This document shows positions 23,111 to 33,870 of a stretch of 64,000 nt of DNA, in pieces. The translations under genes were made by a program, and so were the position numbers. The DNA comes from Sympetrum striolatum (lineage: Eukaryota > Arthropoda > Insecta > Odonata > Libellulidae): NCBI GenBank assembly GCA_947579665.1, contig OX388350.1:37853393-37917392 (forward strand), read 5' to 3'. Each line of letters opens with the position of its first letter. Positions within the stretch are counted from its first letter, which is position 1. Under the pieces are notes generated by a model. The model saw only the letters and a list, made by a program, of their open reading frames with translations, was not told the origin of the DNA and searched no databases.

Positions 23111-23312
23111 AGAAGAAAAGGAAAGTATACGGATTTTCTTCCATTAGATACATACAATATAACACAAAAAATATATATTATTAAAATAAAATTATCGATG
23201 CAATACATACAGCATATAGTAGCCAAAATTGCATACAACATAGACATGTAGGTAACTCTAAATAAGAAAGTAACAAACAAATGAGCATTATTATGCCACA
23301 GAATATATTCAG

Positions 23313-23543
23313 AATCTATCCATAATATGATTCCGCGAGTTTGACGTGGAAAAATACAATTTTCTATAATTTTTTTGTATGCTCATATTCATTTTTGATT
23401 TTATTGTATGTTTAATTTGTTTATTTTTCACGATTTTATTGTCATTTTGTTCTTTATTATTATTGTTAATCATCAGCAGTAATTGGCTTCGTGCTGTATG
23501 TTAATGTTTGTTAATTATAAATAAAAATAAATAAATAAAAACA
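23313..23543 (+). mobile_element. Family D LINE-like 3' tail, copy 2
   Basis: Same order of conserved blocks as 2689-2915, ending in an AATAAATAAATAAA tail. Longer tail than copy 1. Confidence 0.55.
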
Positions 23544-23767
23544 AAGACCGCCACCAAAAGTAATGTTTCTGTTAGGATTAATTATGAGACTACAAAATAG
23601 AAACGGTATAAAACAAGTATCCACACAGCATGTTTACAAATAATGAATCTGGGCCAGAGAGCATTATAATCAAATACTGACAAAATTAAATGATAATTAC
23701 AAGTTCATCAACTTTACTCAGGAAATAAATATTCAAAGAATTTCGAAAAGAATGCACTGTGATTAAT

Positions 23768-23908
23768 TAGAAATTTAAATCTCCAAAAGCCGTCTTTGTC
23801 TGCGTTCCTCTTCTCATTCCCCGGTATTCGGAGAAGATACAAAAGGAATGCCGTACTTTTGAGATACCCAAAGCGCCAAGATCCGGTCATCGGGGGTCAT
23901 AAAATACA
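23768..23908 (+). mobile_element. Family B repeat, copy 1
   Basis: Contains AAATCTCCAAAAGCCGTCTTTGTC, the GCGTTCCTCTTCTCATTCCCCGGTATTCGG core, GGAATGCCG and a CGGGGGTCATAAAA end. Related copies lie at 27840, 42667, 45545, 58676 and 58913. A ~190 bp non-coding element of unknown class. Confidence 0.7.
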
Positions 23909-23931
23909 TAACATAAAATTAATAAAATACA

Positions 23932-24030
23932 TCTTATAGAGTATATATTATCTTATAGTATATATATTATCGTATGGTATATATGTTATCGTATAATATA
24001 TATATTATCATATAGTAATATATACATCGG
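23932..24030. repeat. AT-rich minisatellite, ~21 bp period
   Basis: About four units of TATATATTATC[TGA]TATAGTA-type sequence. Confidence 0.8.
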
Positions 24031-24129
24031 AGGTTTCTTCGAACATTAACTTCATACACTTCTCGACGTGATAGGATTATAAATTTTTGGGAGTCGTTAA
24101 AAATCCAATGGAGAATTACGTATTGTTAA

Positions 24130-24195
24130 AATAATAGTAATACATATTTATTCGGGCGGTATTGACACTCTTCCATTTAACCCATCGTCGTAAAA
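24130..24195 (-). mobile_element. Family A LINE tail, 3'-only copy
   Basis: The minus strand reads GATGGGTTAAATGGAAGAGTGTCAATACCGCCCGAATAAA and an ATT-like tail, the terminal part of family A. Confidence 0.5.
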
Positions 24196-24489
24196 TATCA
24201 AGAGATAGCTACAACATTTTTAATTCAGGTATTTATGTTAAGAAAAAAGTAGTTATCGTTTAACTATCATAGAATGTAAGATTTCAAATCAATTGTACGC
24301 AAATTTATTCACTGTCAGATTTTAATTGCATTAAAATTTACATATATCCAATAAATGATGGAATATCGGCATTATTTATATTTTTGGTTCCTTAATTCTA
24401 TATTAATTTCTGACGGGGATATTTACCATCGCATTTATATAAAGAGAGCGTAAAAGAGTGCAATATTTCCTTATTAGCGTTTTGTAAAT

Positions 24490-25658
24490 CTCAACAATTT
24501 TCGAGGAAGAAAAAAACAATTTTTATCACAACTTGGGGTAACTTAAGGGTTACCACCTTGCGAGTGGTTCATCCCAGGAGATATTTACTTCTGTATATAA
24601 AATTATGAATATTTTTTGTTTAGGTGCCTAAAGTTGCTTCCTCTCGATAAAAATAGATATTTCGAAAGCAGTTGTTTATCATTGCTAAGCCAACAATTTC
24701 TATTCCACTGGATTTTTGCGGTGCTGTGCTTCAGTCTACATTCTAGTTGAATCAAAGCATTTAATTCGGAGTAGTTTAAATAAAGTACAATTACAATCCT
24801 GATGGTCTGAAGTCTAAATACAGTATAATTACCATGGAATATTCCTCACACACTGGATTACATGTACCTGGCTGATTAAATGTACAAAAGGAATACGATA
24901 AGCCATAGGTAAACAGATTACGATAACTGAAGTAATTATGCAAAAAACCGATCGTCACCCTCAGTGTCCCATGTTTGAGTTTCTCTGTCATAGGAAGAGT
25001 CTCCACGCCTCCACGTACGTACAGCACATGGAACCGATCTACCTTTCGGAGGGTCGCATGGCGCAGCGTAGATGCGCGTTGACTGCCGAGAGATCGGACC
25101 GGCTGGAAGAGAGTCGTGCAATATTGGCTATTTATACTCCAAGCGTTTGGCGCATTTCGCCCACGATGACTAAGTTTTATTTCCAAAATTGTTCGTTCAA
25201 TTTGCGGTTTTTGGGTTATTTAAAACAAAACTTATGTTCCACGCATTGTAGGCTTTCAAATGGTCATTTGAAAACATAAAAAACATCGTTTTATACACTC
25301 AAATTACTCGTTTAATATTCTAATTTTTTGATGGATCAGTTTTTAAATTTAGCTTTCAGCCAGTCGGAAAATGCATTTAGTAAGGTTCCGAGTTAAATCA
25401 AACGGCGATGAAAGCTCATTTACCCAAATATCACGATATTGTGATGAATGCAGGAACAGCTCGTAAGCTTTCCTACGAAAAGATTTATGCTCCTAGGTCT
25501 AAATACATAACTGAACATCCTTTTACTATTATTTATAAATATTACATGATGACGTATTTGAATATCATTAATGGTTGATTGTTTACATTAAATAGTAACT
25601 AATTTATATTTTAAATTTGAAGTTAATCACCAACCCTGTGATTCGGGTAATTTGATCA
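24490..25658 (+). mobile_element. Family C repeat, copy 2 (uninterrupted)
   Basis: About 1.17 kb matching 8172-8551 plus 9943-10762 with no insertion between. Internal landmarks: GGTAACTTAAGGGTTACCACC, CACTGGATTACATGTACCTGGCTG, CAAAAAACCGATCGTCACCCTCA, TTGGCTATTTATACTCC, GTTTGGCGCATTTCGCCC and TCACGATATTGTGATGAATGCAG. A GC-richer part at 24950-25160 has overlapping open frames on both strands (up to 131 codons), but homologous positions in copy 1 are not conserved as protein, so I do not call a gene. Confidence 0.65.
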
Positions 25659-25659
25659 G

Positions 25660-26310
25660 GAATACTGAAAATTCCCTAAATTTTGATGTACTGGTTCGGA
25701 AAGGATGAATAATCTAAATATATAAACAATAAGCCTTACTAATCTTGTAATATTTGTATTACAACACCTCTTTTCTCATGAATACGGTATTACTAAAAAT
25801 GTCTTAAATCCTAACTTTTACGGTGAATAAAATCGAAAATCTTTGTAAAATTTTTATTTAAATGTTATTACATATGCTGCAAGTAGTATTTCTTGCGTTG
25901 GTAGCTCAAAACAATTTTATATATAGAAATTAATTGTTACCCTAATCCCTAACACCAGGCGATACATTCAAACGAATATTCCAAAATCATCATCACTACC
26001 CTCAGACAGTATTCGAACACCGCAACACTACAAAAATATCTAATATCGATACATCTTCCGAGTACCCCTACAAAACATGTACTAAACATATATCCTCTAA
26101 TCACAAACACTATATTTCACAGTTTATAATGTAACTTTTTAGGCCAGATTGTCACTCCATCGTTTTTACATCTTCACGTTTAAAATTATCCAAATAATTC
26201 GAAACAAAAAAATATTCAGTGCACTTAATTACATAAGCTGCAGCTTCTACTTTTAAACTCCTTTCTATTTCTCGCTAAGGTTTTTGAACACCTCTTCAGG
26301 GAACATACAT
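25660..26310. other. AT-rich stretch, nothing recognised
   Basis: No frame above 60 codons and no repeat recognised. Confidence 0.45.
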
Positions 26311-26370
26311 TAGACTCTCGCTAATCCGGCCCTCAACTATCCGGCCTTTCGGTAATCTGGCATCCTTCCC
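26311..26370 (+). mobile_element. Tigger/pogo-like terminal repeat (one end)
   Basis: TAGACTCTCGCTAATCCGGC followed by ACTATCCGGC and GGTAATCTGGC matches the terminal pattern of Tigger-type Tc1/mariner elements (GACTCTCGCTTATCCGGC and a tandem sub-repeat). It starts at a TA, the expected target. The opposite end was not found, so this is a truncated end. Confidence 0.5.
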
Positions 26371-26799
26371 TGACGTAGAAGAGAACAATGGAGTAACGTA
26401 ATGAGTGCAAGCGTGGAAAAAAATTGAAAAAGTACTAGTGCAGAGGAGGAGGGCTATTTTCAGACCAGTAGGCGCTAACTATATTTATATATAATACCGA
26501 AAACTATAAATTCGTAAAAAACCTGAATGAGATCTCTAAAAAAAAGTAATTAAGATTAGAGAGAATCAAGTGTATTCCTTTCTTTGTCTCTTTCTTTTTA
26601 TAAAAGAATATTTGGAGATATCAGTCCTCTGCTTACTCAGTTTTAATTTGTATACAAGTTAAATTGTACTTGTATACAAGTTAATTTACATCCCTATAGT
26701 TATGTATATTTTATTTAATTTTCGTAAAGATTGAGTGAAAATCAATCAAGGAAATAAATGTGAAAAGCAGTTTTTAACTTGATTAATCATCATTAATTG

Positions 26800-26950
26800 C
26801 TAGCCTCTATGGAGTAGGGTCTGAGCACTATTGTAGCATTGCCTAGGTCCTGGGTTCAAATCCTTATTAGGAATTGGTGGTTGTGCGGTGGTTTTCTAGA
26901 GGTACTTGTAGTCTTGTGAGACTAGAATTAGTCCCAATAGAGTCCCGATT
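26800..26950 (+). repeat. tRNA-like SINE candidate
   Basis: GGTTCAAATCC (26853-26863) is a perfect B-box consensus with a weak A-box-like stretch about 45 bp upstream. It is followed by GGTGGTTGTGCGGTGG and an unrelated body. Acceptor pairing fails. SINE or tRNA pseudogene. Confidence 0.35.
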
Positions 26951-27099
26951 GTTAATATTATTTCAAGAAGAAATTCGAAAAGACGCAGAGACATTAAAGA
27001 GACCAAAACACATGATATAAACGGAAAAAAGGCTGAATTACCAATACTAAAATTCAGCGAAAACGACACGAAACGACGAACGAACAATTTCGAATTCCA

Positions 27100-27560
27100 G
27101 ACGTACTTTGTGACGAAACTTGTTCCCTCCCCTTCTCAACCCCACACCACAGAGCCCCTTTTATCAATTCTACCCCTCCAAAAAGTTAACGGCCATCGTC
27201 AGCGAATGAAAGGGCAGGTTTTGATAACCAGATCACGGTCCGCCGCTCAAAATCGGGGCGGGAGTCCCGTATCGCATGATGCCTCGGATGGTAAGGTCAT
27301 CCTGGCACCTCTCACATCATCTCCCATCGCGACATCGCCTCTTCTATGTACACCTCAACACGCCCTACTGACGCCGGCCATAACACTTGACCCCAGCTTA
27401 AAAGCCCAGCACGGTTTTGATGACGAGCGGAAGCGTTCACGAGGGTCAGGCGGGAGATCGTGCGAGCAGCGAATCCCTTTATAAAGAAAAAGTTCGAACA
27501 CCACGGGATTCCCTCGGGGGAATGTTTACCGAGGATATTCGCGCATGCATCCTCTTCATC
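27100..27560 (+). other. CpG-richer block with unrecognised 124-codon ORF
   Basis: GC-richer DNA. The plus-strand frame at 27110-27484 is rich in P, S, T and R with no recognised domain, and overlapping frames are open. Possible regulatory DNA or exon. I see no convincing splice pair. Confidence 0.28.
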
Positions 27561-27651
27561 TCTGTAAAAAGTGCATTTGTAAAAAGTATTTCGTGGTCTC
27601 TTGCTTAGCCAAGTACGTTATTCTGGCCGTGGAGTCATTCTTTCACGTTGG

Positions 27652-27772
27652 TTTTCGCGCTGCTTTTATTCCGCTAACTAGGACATTTTTTGGCTACCGA
27701 GGAATGCAATATTTGAATGAGAAGAGCTAGGTTATCATTCTTGTGATTACATTTTTTGACTAATATTTAATC
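27652..27772 (+). repeat. Family G, copy 1 (direct repeat with 28660)
   Basis: TTTTCGCGCTGCTTTTATTCC[AG]CTAACTAGG[AG]CATT and TTTGGCTACCGAGGA[AG]TGCAATA are shared with 28660-28795, about 1 kb away in the same orientation. Homology begins abruptly at TTTTCGCGCTGC. Confidence 0.7.
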
Positions 27773-27839
27773 CATGTTCCCCCTAGAGCAACTAGACTAA
27801 CTCCTCTTCTCCGTGTTCCTTCATTTAGATTGTCCTTTA

Positions 27840-28025
27840 TAAAGAAAGAAATATTGAAACTCGGCTGTTTCTGAATTAGAGGTTTAAAATCTCCAAAAGC
27901 CGTCTTTGTCGGCGTTTCTTCTCTTACTTCCCGGTAGTTGGATAAAGCAAGAAAGGAATGCCGCACTAGAATTGTACCCATAGATCTTTTCAATAGCAAC
28001 TGTTATTTTATGACCCCTGAGGACG
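27840..28025 (+). mobile_element. Family B repeat, copy 2
   Basis: Carries the AACTCGGCTGTTTCTGAATTAGAGG end that copy 1 lacks, then AAATCTCCAAAAGCCGTCTTTGTCGGCG, a decayed core and TTTATGACCCCTGAGGA. Confidence 0.65.
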
Positions 28026-28201
28026 GTGGATTGGAGGAGGATAGACTGTGCCTTGCTCAACGTTCCCTACTATATACACTTCAAAACCATCTTAATTATC
28101 TACCTCCCTCCAAACCCTTTCATACTCTCACTTGACTCATTTTTAAAAGAATGCCCGTTAATTTTTGCAAATATTTTCCTGCTTGGGTCGTATTCTGTTT
28201 A

Positions 28202-28286
28202 TGTACACTCCTGGCCAAAATTAACGCAGCACCTCCCTAGCGATCCTTACGGCCGGTGCTGCGTTAATTTTGGCCAGGACTGTACA
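28202..28286. mobile_element. 85 bp Tc1/mariner-type palindromic MITE
   Basis: A 32 base arm, TGTACACTCCTGGCCAAAAT... (28202-28233), is repeated inverted at 28255-28286 with one mismatch, around a 21 base spacer. TACA[CG]TCCTGGCCAAAATTA is the terminal-repeat style of Tc1/mariner elements, and TA lies at both outer ends. The whole unit could fold into one long hairpin. No coding capacity. Confidence 0.75.
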
Positions 28287-28439
28287 TGTATGTTATTTTT
28301 TGTTTATTTTGTTTGCATTTTTATTTCGTATAGTCATGTATATTTATTTTAAATTTATTACATTTTTTGTTTGTTAAGTGCATTCACTGTAAATTGGTCG
28401 CAAAACTGTATGCGAATCTTTGAATTAATAAATAAATAA

Positions 28440-29190
28440 AATTATTAATTAACTTAGTTAGTATTGCACCTATTAACACTTATTATAAAGCTAAAGATTT
28501 AAAATTTAGCTGTCAAAGAATCTTCGTGGACAGCACGGTAAACTTTCATTTTAAATTATGTTTTCATTGGCGTCTCGCATAAAAAATTGTTTTGTACTCA
28601 GAAAAGACTGTAGTTTTCGATGATACGTTTTAAAATCCGAGAAACTAGAGTTTCTATTTTCGCGCTGCTTTTATTCCACTAACTAGGGCATTGTTTGGCT
28701 ACCGAGGAGTGCAATACTTTGCTATTATCAAGGAGAACTAGATTATTTTCCTCATAATTACATTTTTGACGACTAAGATTTAAACATAGATAGAAACAGT
28801 CAGATATAGATAAATCTAGTTCTACACGCAACCCCCGAATCTTATGCAGCCAGTGAGACACAAATTTGCAGTATGGCTACACCGCAGACTGCCGAATGTT
28901 ACAAATCAGTTTTGGTTCCTTGTCGTGGTTTTTATAGCTCTTATAGAAGCCCTGAGAGAGCGTTTTTGGTAGATATAGTCGGAAATTACATATAGATGCA
29001 CATTTTAAAAAATACTATAAAGCAAAAGATTTATGTTTTAGCTGTCTAGGAAGCTATCAGTGGGCTTGTTGCTCATCCAAGTGAACGCTTACCGGTAAAA
29101 AGAGTTGGGCTGAGGGGCAGGCGCTACGTGCATCATTCGGTAAACTTTAAGTTTGCATTATGTTATCATTGGCGTTCTAACTTAAGAATA
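28440..29190. repeat. Diverged local duplications
   Basis: 28480-28585 and 29005-29185 share AAAGATTTA..TTTAGCTGTC, CGGTAAACTTT and TTATGTT[TA]TCATTGGCGT; the second has an extra ~80 bp. Family G copy 2 (28660-28795) lies between them. This is a patch of overlapping old duplications with no gene. Confidence 0.5.
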
Positions 29191-30300
29191 TCTTTTTCCA
29201 TTGAAAATGGAAAATAATTAATAATTATTAATTTTAAATGGATTAATAGAATTTGATGACGTATTTTGATCTCTGGTGGAAAAGGGTGAAAGCTGTCAAA
29301 TATCTCAGTAAACCATTTGTTGTAAATTTTATCAACGTTTTAAACAATATATGGAATATTTTGATAGTTTGGATTTAATATCTTTCAATAATTAAAGAAT
29401 ATGACACTTAACGTCTTTTATTCACAAGTTATGAGACTTGAAAAGGTTAAGAGATTAATCTTTTAGATCGATACGTAAAATGCTGAAAATTGTAAAGATT
29501 TTGTTATGTCTTATTCGCAAAGGAGATGGATTTCGATCTACAAAATTAAACTATTAATGGAATCAAACGACAAAAGTGTGATTTCCTCTGTAATTTAAAC
29601 CCAATTTCATACGATTAATTTCTACGTTCATTGAAAAGTAAAATTAAGGATATCAGTAAAGATTTTCGCTCCCTTTGAACAAGTGCGTCATTAAGCTGTG
29701 TAATCATCGAGATGCTCTTTGGATGTAATCGGCATCGAAATAAAATGTTTCGTGAGAAAGCGTATCCTTATTGAATGGACCAGTTAACGATGTAAAAAGG
29801 AATCAAGAAGTCGACAGTGGGCGTTGAGAACTCGAGTATCCCACTCCATTGTGAATCATCGCCTTCTTCGTTGATTCCCACTTCAGTGCATACATTCCCG
29901 GAGAATGTCAATGAATAAAGCAAGAGGCTAAGTATGCTCATCAGAGATATTCTTACGCCCACGGCAACCTCTAAGGTGTGAAGATCACCTTGCACGTAGC
30001 GGAAGTCTCAAATGGAGAGGGCTTGCCATTGTACGAGAGAGCATAAAAGGGAAGAAGACTAACAAGCTTCTTTTATGTGAACGAATGAATTGCTACCGAG
30101 GATAGCACGTTAGCACTCAAAACTCAGATAACAAAATTACCACAGAATATATTATATGAACGAATGTGGTTAATTACTTATACTATCTTACGTGTATATA
30201 TATATGTACATGTATATATTTTATATTTTTTCTTAATTAGTACAGATAAATACAGGACCTGCAAGTAAATAAAGCTACATACACATATTTTATAAATAGG
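29191..30300. other. AT-rich stretch, nothing recognised
   Basis: AT-rich DNA. The 75-codon minus-strand frame at 29768-29995 lies in a mildly GC-richer patch and is unrecognised. TATATATATGTACATGTATATAT near 30195 is simple sequence. Confidence 0.4.
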
Positions 30301-30305
30301 AGCAA

Positions 30306-30380
30306 CACAGACTAGCCGAGTGGGCAACGGCTTCAACTTCGATAAATGCAGTCCCTAGTTCGATTCTTGGTGGAAGCCCA
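30306..30380 (+). repeat. tRNA-like segment with well-spaced A and B boxes
   Basis: TAGCCGAGTGGGCAACGG (30313-30330) fits the A-box TRGYNNARNNGG with a pairable GCC/GGC D-stem, and GTTCGATTC (30358-30366) fits the B-box, 45 bp downstream as in tRNA genes. The T-stem pairs with one mismatch, but anticodon and acceptor stems do not pair. It is a decayed tRNA gene or SINE head. The nominal anticodon loop would be CTTCGAT. Confidence 0.45.
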
Positions 30381-30530
30381 TTTACGAAGTAACCAAAGAT
30401 GTCGAAGCTCTTTTAAAACCTACCAACAAATTAGACTAAGAAAGTAGCTTTTATCTCTTCTATGTATATACACTAGATTGATTTCAAAATATGATATTTT
30501 AGAGAAAGACAGAAGTATAAGAATTTAATA

Positions 30531-31337
30531 AAGGGAAGACTGGGGCAAAATGGCCACCCTAAGACAAAATGTGTGTTTAGTTTACTTGTGTAGAAGGAAA
30601 TGCAATTTAAAAATAGTAACCATATAGTTTCGTTAGCGCAGAATCAATAATCATCAATATATCAACAACACCTTGAAATATATTTTCGTAATTTTGGTTT
30701 TTTTCAACATTCACAAAGTGGCCAGGGGTAGCCATTTTAACCCAAAAAGGAAATCTTAAGATGATAAACACGGTTACATACAAAATCACACTATAATTGA
30801 ATTATTGACTTTTATAAATCAATATTAGTGTTACAATTAACAATAGATCAATATGAAATAATATGTTTTTGCAAAAAGAAACTGTATTTTGTTTTAGGAA
30901 TTTTATTGCAATGTTCACAAACGAAATCATTCTCTTCTTTGCACCCAGTACACGCTTCATGAGCCCATTTGTGGCAACCAGAACATCATATCCATCCTTC
31001 GTTTACTGATTTTAATAACTCTCGTTATAGTTAAAATTTTCTAATTCATCGCAAACAATATCATTTTAAAGGTAATTAGAGAGAGTTTTCAGCTACGTTA
31101 GTTTAAAAGTTGTATCAGTAATTAATGACGAAATAATGAGAATAAAACTAAACAATTACGTTAGATCAATCCAGAAAAAAATTAGAAAATCTATTGGAAC
31201 TCAAACAATTCGGCAAACTGAACACTAACACCTTAACACAACACTAATAGCTTTCCTGCATGTTAATTTCAAACCATTCCTACCAAATTACAGTAGTTCC
31301 CAGAAGGTTAAGTGGCCATTTACCCCAGTCTCCCCTA
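30531..31337 (-). mobile_element. Pogo-like DNA transposon remnant
   Basis: Ends AAGGGAAGACTGGGGCAAAATGGCCACC (30531-30558) and GTGGCCATTTACCCCAGTCTCCCCT (about 31312-31336) are inverted copies of each other. A further TGGCCA block with a nearby CCATTTTAACCC lies inside at 30717-30742. The minus strand carries a decayed coding piece with a cysteine-rich finger (30908-30994). The 807 bp length is far too short for a full transposase, so this is an internally deleted, inactive copy. Confidence 0.6.
30908..30994 (-). pseudogene. PHD-like C-terminal finger of a transposase
   Basis: The minus strand reads W-I-stop-CSGCHKWAHEACTGCKEEN and then FVCEHC. The order W-x2-C-x2-C-x2-W-x-H-x2-C-x2-C...F-x-C-x2-C is the short cysteine finger seen at the C-terminus of insect DDE transposases of the Jerky/Tigger (pogo) group. 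One stop interrupts it. No catalytic DDE region is recognisable. Confidence 0.6.
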
Positions 31338-31339
31338 CT

Positions 31340-32130
31340 TATAACAATTCTTCAATTTTATATTTAAGTTTTGAAGTTACTTAGGCTGTACATTTATGAC
31401 AGAACAGTTCCCCACTACTGGTGCTCCGAAAATACGCTACTTTCGAGTCAAATGACATCCAGGGGAGCCATTATTTTTCCCTGTGAATGCGCCTGATTTT
31501 GCAATTTACCTCGCCGTTATCGAGTTCGAAATTGACAGAGTTTTTTCTGCCTTTACTGTGCTTATTTTTATCAGAACGTGTTTTCACGGAAGCAAGTAGT
31601 AAATGTTTGGCGTCGTGAAGTTTGAGCCAATGCAGAAGAGGGCAACGAAGTGAAAAAGTCCCGAAAGCATTACCTCGTGGGATTGGGACTGTAAGATGTA
31701 TAACTTAAAATATTTTGTAAATTAAATCATGAAAAATATCCGATTCGTGGCAAGAAAATCGAATTAAGAATGGAAATGGAGTTAATTCTAAGGCATCTAT
31801 AAAATGGAAAACATTAACTACACAATACTCTTTCAGTCGTCTCTTATGGGAAAATTGATAGGATTTATGTTATAATGACGTATAGCAGGGGTTTAAAACA
31901 CGTATATCTCTAACTTTAAATACTATTTGTGAATTCGTGGAAAACCATGTCAAAGGAACCCGGTCGCCTCAATAAAAACAAAGTTTAAAACGCAAAGCGT
32001 CCTTCCTTTGCAAATTTGTTAAGCTAGTTCTTTGCTGGTTACCTCCAGGACTCGGCTTCGCTTCATGGGTATACATTTCCAAGACCCATGAAAATTAGAG
32101 ACTTACCCATAGGTGGTATTGTAAAACCAT
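31340..32130. other. AT-rich stretch with mild CpG patch
   Basis: 31430-31700 is slightly GC-richer. No frame above 60 codons and no repeat recognised. Confidence 0.4.
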
Positions 32131-32131
32131 A

Positions 32132-32194
32132 GGACTCCATGGGTAATCCTTTATCATGGCCATCTACCATGATAAGGGATTATCCAAGGAGTCC
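32132..32194. repeat. 28 bp inverted repeat hairpin
   Basis: GGACTCCATGGGTAATCCTTTATCATGG faces CCATGATAAGGGATTATCCAAGGAGTCC across 7 bases, with about four mismatches. It could form a stem-loop transcript. No promoter or terminator context is clear. Confidence 0.7.
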
Positions 32195-32785
32195 AAATTA
32201 GGTCTAAGTGCCTTCAGTCCCCTTAGAACATCGCCTATAATCATATCTATCTAAATCTACTAATTTGTTTCATAGTAATTATTGACTGATATACACGAAA
32301 ACATACGATCGGGATCTTTCTGATCAGGGAATGGTTGTGTGTTGTCTGACTTTCCCGTACGGGGTTTGGAGGCGGAAAGGGCATCCGGCCGTAAAAATCG
32401 CAAATTCATCACCAAAACAAACCTCATCCTCATAATCACCCAAAACCATGATTCATCAGCCGACCGCATAAAAGTGTGGGAAAAAGGCCTAGAGGAAAAA
32501 GTACACTATACCTATACATATTTTTCTCGTTAGATTCGTGGTATTTCAGCAAAGAGATGCAGGAAGGTTTTCCGTTGACATTTAGATCAAACGGTTGGAA
32601 GAGTGAAATTTCATTTTCAAAGCATTTTCACGACCTTTTCGCTAGTTTTGCTGTCCTCATATGCGTTTACGGATGATTATTCTTGGAAACCAGACGATAA
32701 TCAAAATTTAAAATTAAAATTCTTTATCTTCCAAACTTGTACTATAAATATTGTTATAATTTTCATCATTCCTTCCTTCCACCAA
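32195..32785. other. Mixed stretch, nothing recognised
   Basis: 32330-32420 is mildly GC-richer, with open frames on both strands (64-69 codons). No family recognised. Confidence 0.35.
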
Positions 32786-32789
32786 ATAG

Positions 32790-33260
32790 AAAATTTGGTT
32801 AATGGTAGTTATGCGGGGCTTTTACAGTTACTTTTTTCAGGTAGAAATTTCGAGGGTCGCCCTCCTAATCCGGACCCTTAGCTAGAACCCCCGTTGAGAT
32901 ATTCAAAACACCCGCCTGTCTGACTGAGCTACGTTGCCTTGTGTCAACGGGTCATTTCTTGCAAAATCACGAAAAATCTTGTTTTTCATCGTAGAACGTC
33001 GATCAAAAGACGCTTGTATATCTCTTAGGACGAGTGATACGACGAAGATAATAAATTATTGCTCATTTGAATTGTTTATAACTTTTTAAATCGTATTACA
33101 CGCGGTCAGTTCTTCTATGGTCCCCCCCTGATGGGAAGGTCGGGCGATCCTGAGCTGCCAAGGCTAACTAAGGGTCCGGGTTAGGAGGGCGACTCTCGAA
33201 ATTTCTACCTGAAAAAAAGTAACTGTAAAAGCCCCGCATAACTACCATTAACCGAAAATT
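32790..33260. mobile_element. Foldback of SINE-like arms with tRNA-like head
   Basis: Arms of about 95 bp are inverted copies: 32791-32884 and 33163-33260 share GGTTAATGGTAGTTATGCGG, CTTTTACAGTTACTTTTTTCAGGTAGAAATTTCGAG and CCCTCCTAA[TC]CCGGACCCTTAG. On the minus strand, just upstream of the left arm (about 32945-32875), GTAGCTCAGTCAGACAGG fits an A-box and GGGTTCTAGC is B-box-like, with tRNA spacing. This suggests two SINE copies in opposite orientation, or one foldback element with a tRNA-derived promoter. Confidence 0.6.
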
Positions 33261-33870
33261 CAACATTCGATTACCCCGTTGAAACCGCTGGTCGCGTTTC
33301 TACATTAAAGGAGATGTATAAGTTGAAAATGTATCTCTCTCTCAATTCCCACATGAGGTCCTTTAAATCACGTACCTGCACATTCTGCATGAAACCATTT
33401 AAGACAACACACCGAGCGTGGATGAAGAACGCGGACGAAAGGAACAGAGAGAACGCTCTGGGACTCTCAACAGGTTTCTGAACCCAAAGGGAGACCTCCC
33501 CCTTTTTTCTCGAACGGAAAAAACTAAACGCCCTTAAAACCCGTCGGAGCCCCGACCATTTCGAGCTGAAAATGTAGCAGCTTCGCGGGAGGCGAAAAAA
33601 CGATAAGCAAACAATAATCCTCAGACCCGGAATACGCGAAATATATTCTGCGGGAGCAACACGCGTTGAGGATTTAACCGTGGGCAAGCCTCTGTGCAGG
33701 GCCTCCACTTTGGGGAACAAAAAAGACGCTTTCCGCGGATTGTGGAGCGGGGATTCTGCTGAAAGGACTGGAATGAAAGCAATCCTCACTGGAAGCCTTT
33801 TCAGAGGGACTCCGGTGGGAGTCACCGGTCTATCCTTTCAACGTAACGTCCGGCGTTATACTCCGCTTCT
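33261..33870 (-). other. CpG-richer block with 184-codon minus-strand ORF
   Basis: This is the longest open frame in the window (33271-33825, minus strand), in a GC- and CpG-richer block. The translation is rich in R, S, F and P, has no recognisable domain and reads like non-coding DNA. A pyrimidine-rich acceptor-like site occurs near 33770, but the best downstream donor is weak. The plus strand is also partly open. I do not call a gene. Confidence 0.3.

Noticed and set aside
22872..23280. Hydrophobic minus-strand ORFs resembling membrane proteins
   Set aside because: They are the T-rich strand of a family A LINE tail; F, I, Y and L richness follows from base composition.
24791..25279. 131- and 113-codon ORFs in family C copy 2
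   Set aside because: The homologous region of copy 1 does not keep these frames.
33271..33825. Longest ORF (184 codons, minus) as a gene
   Set aside because: Unrecognisable composition in a CpG-richer block; the best donor is weak, and the plus strand is also partly open.
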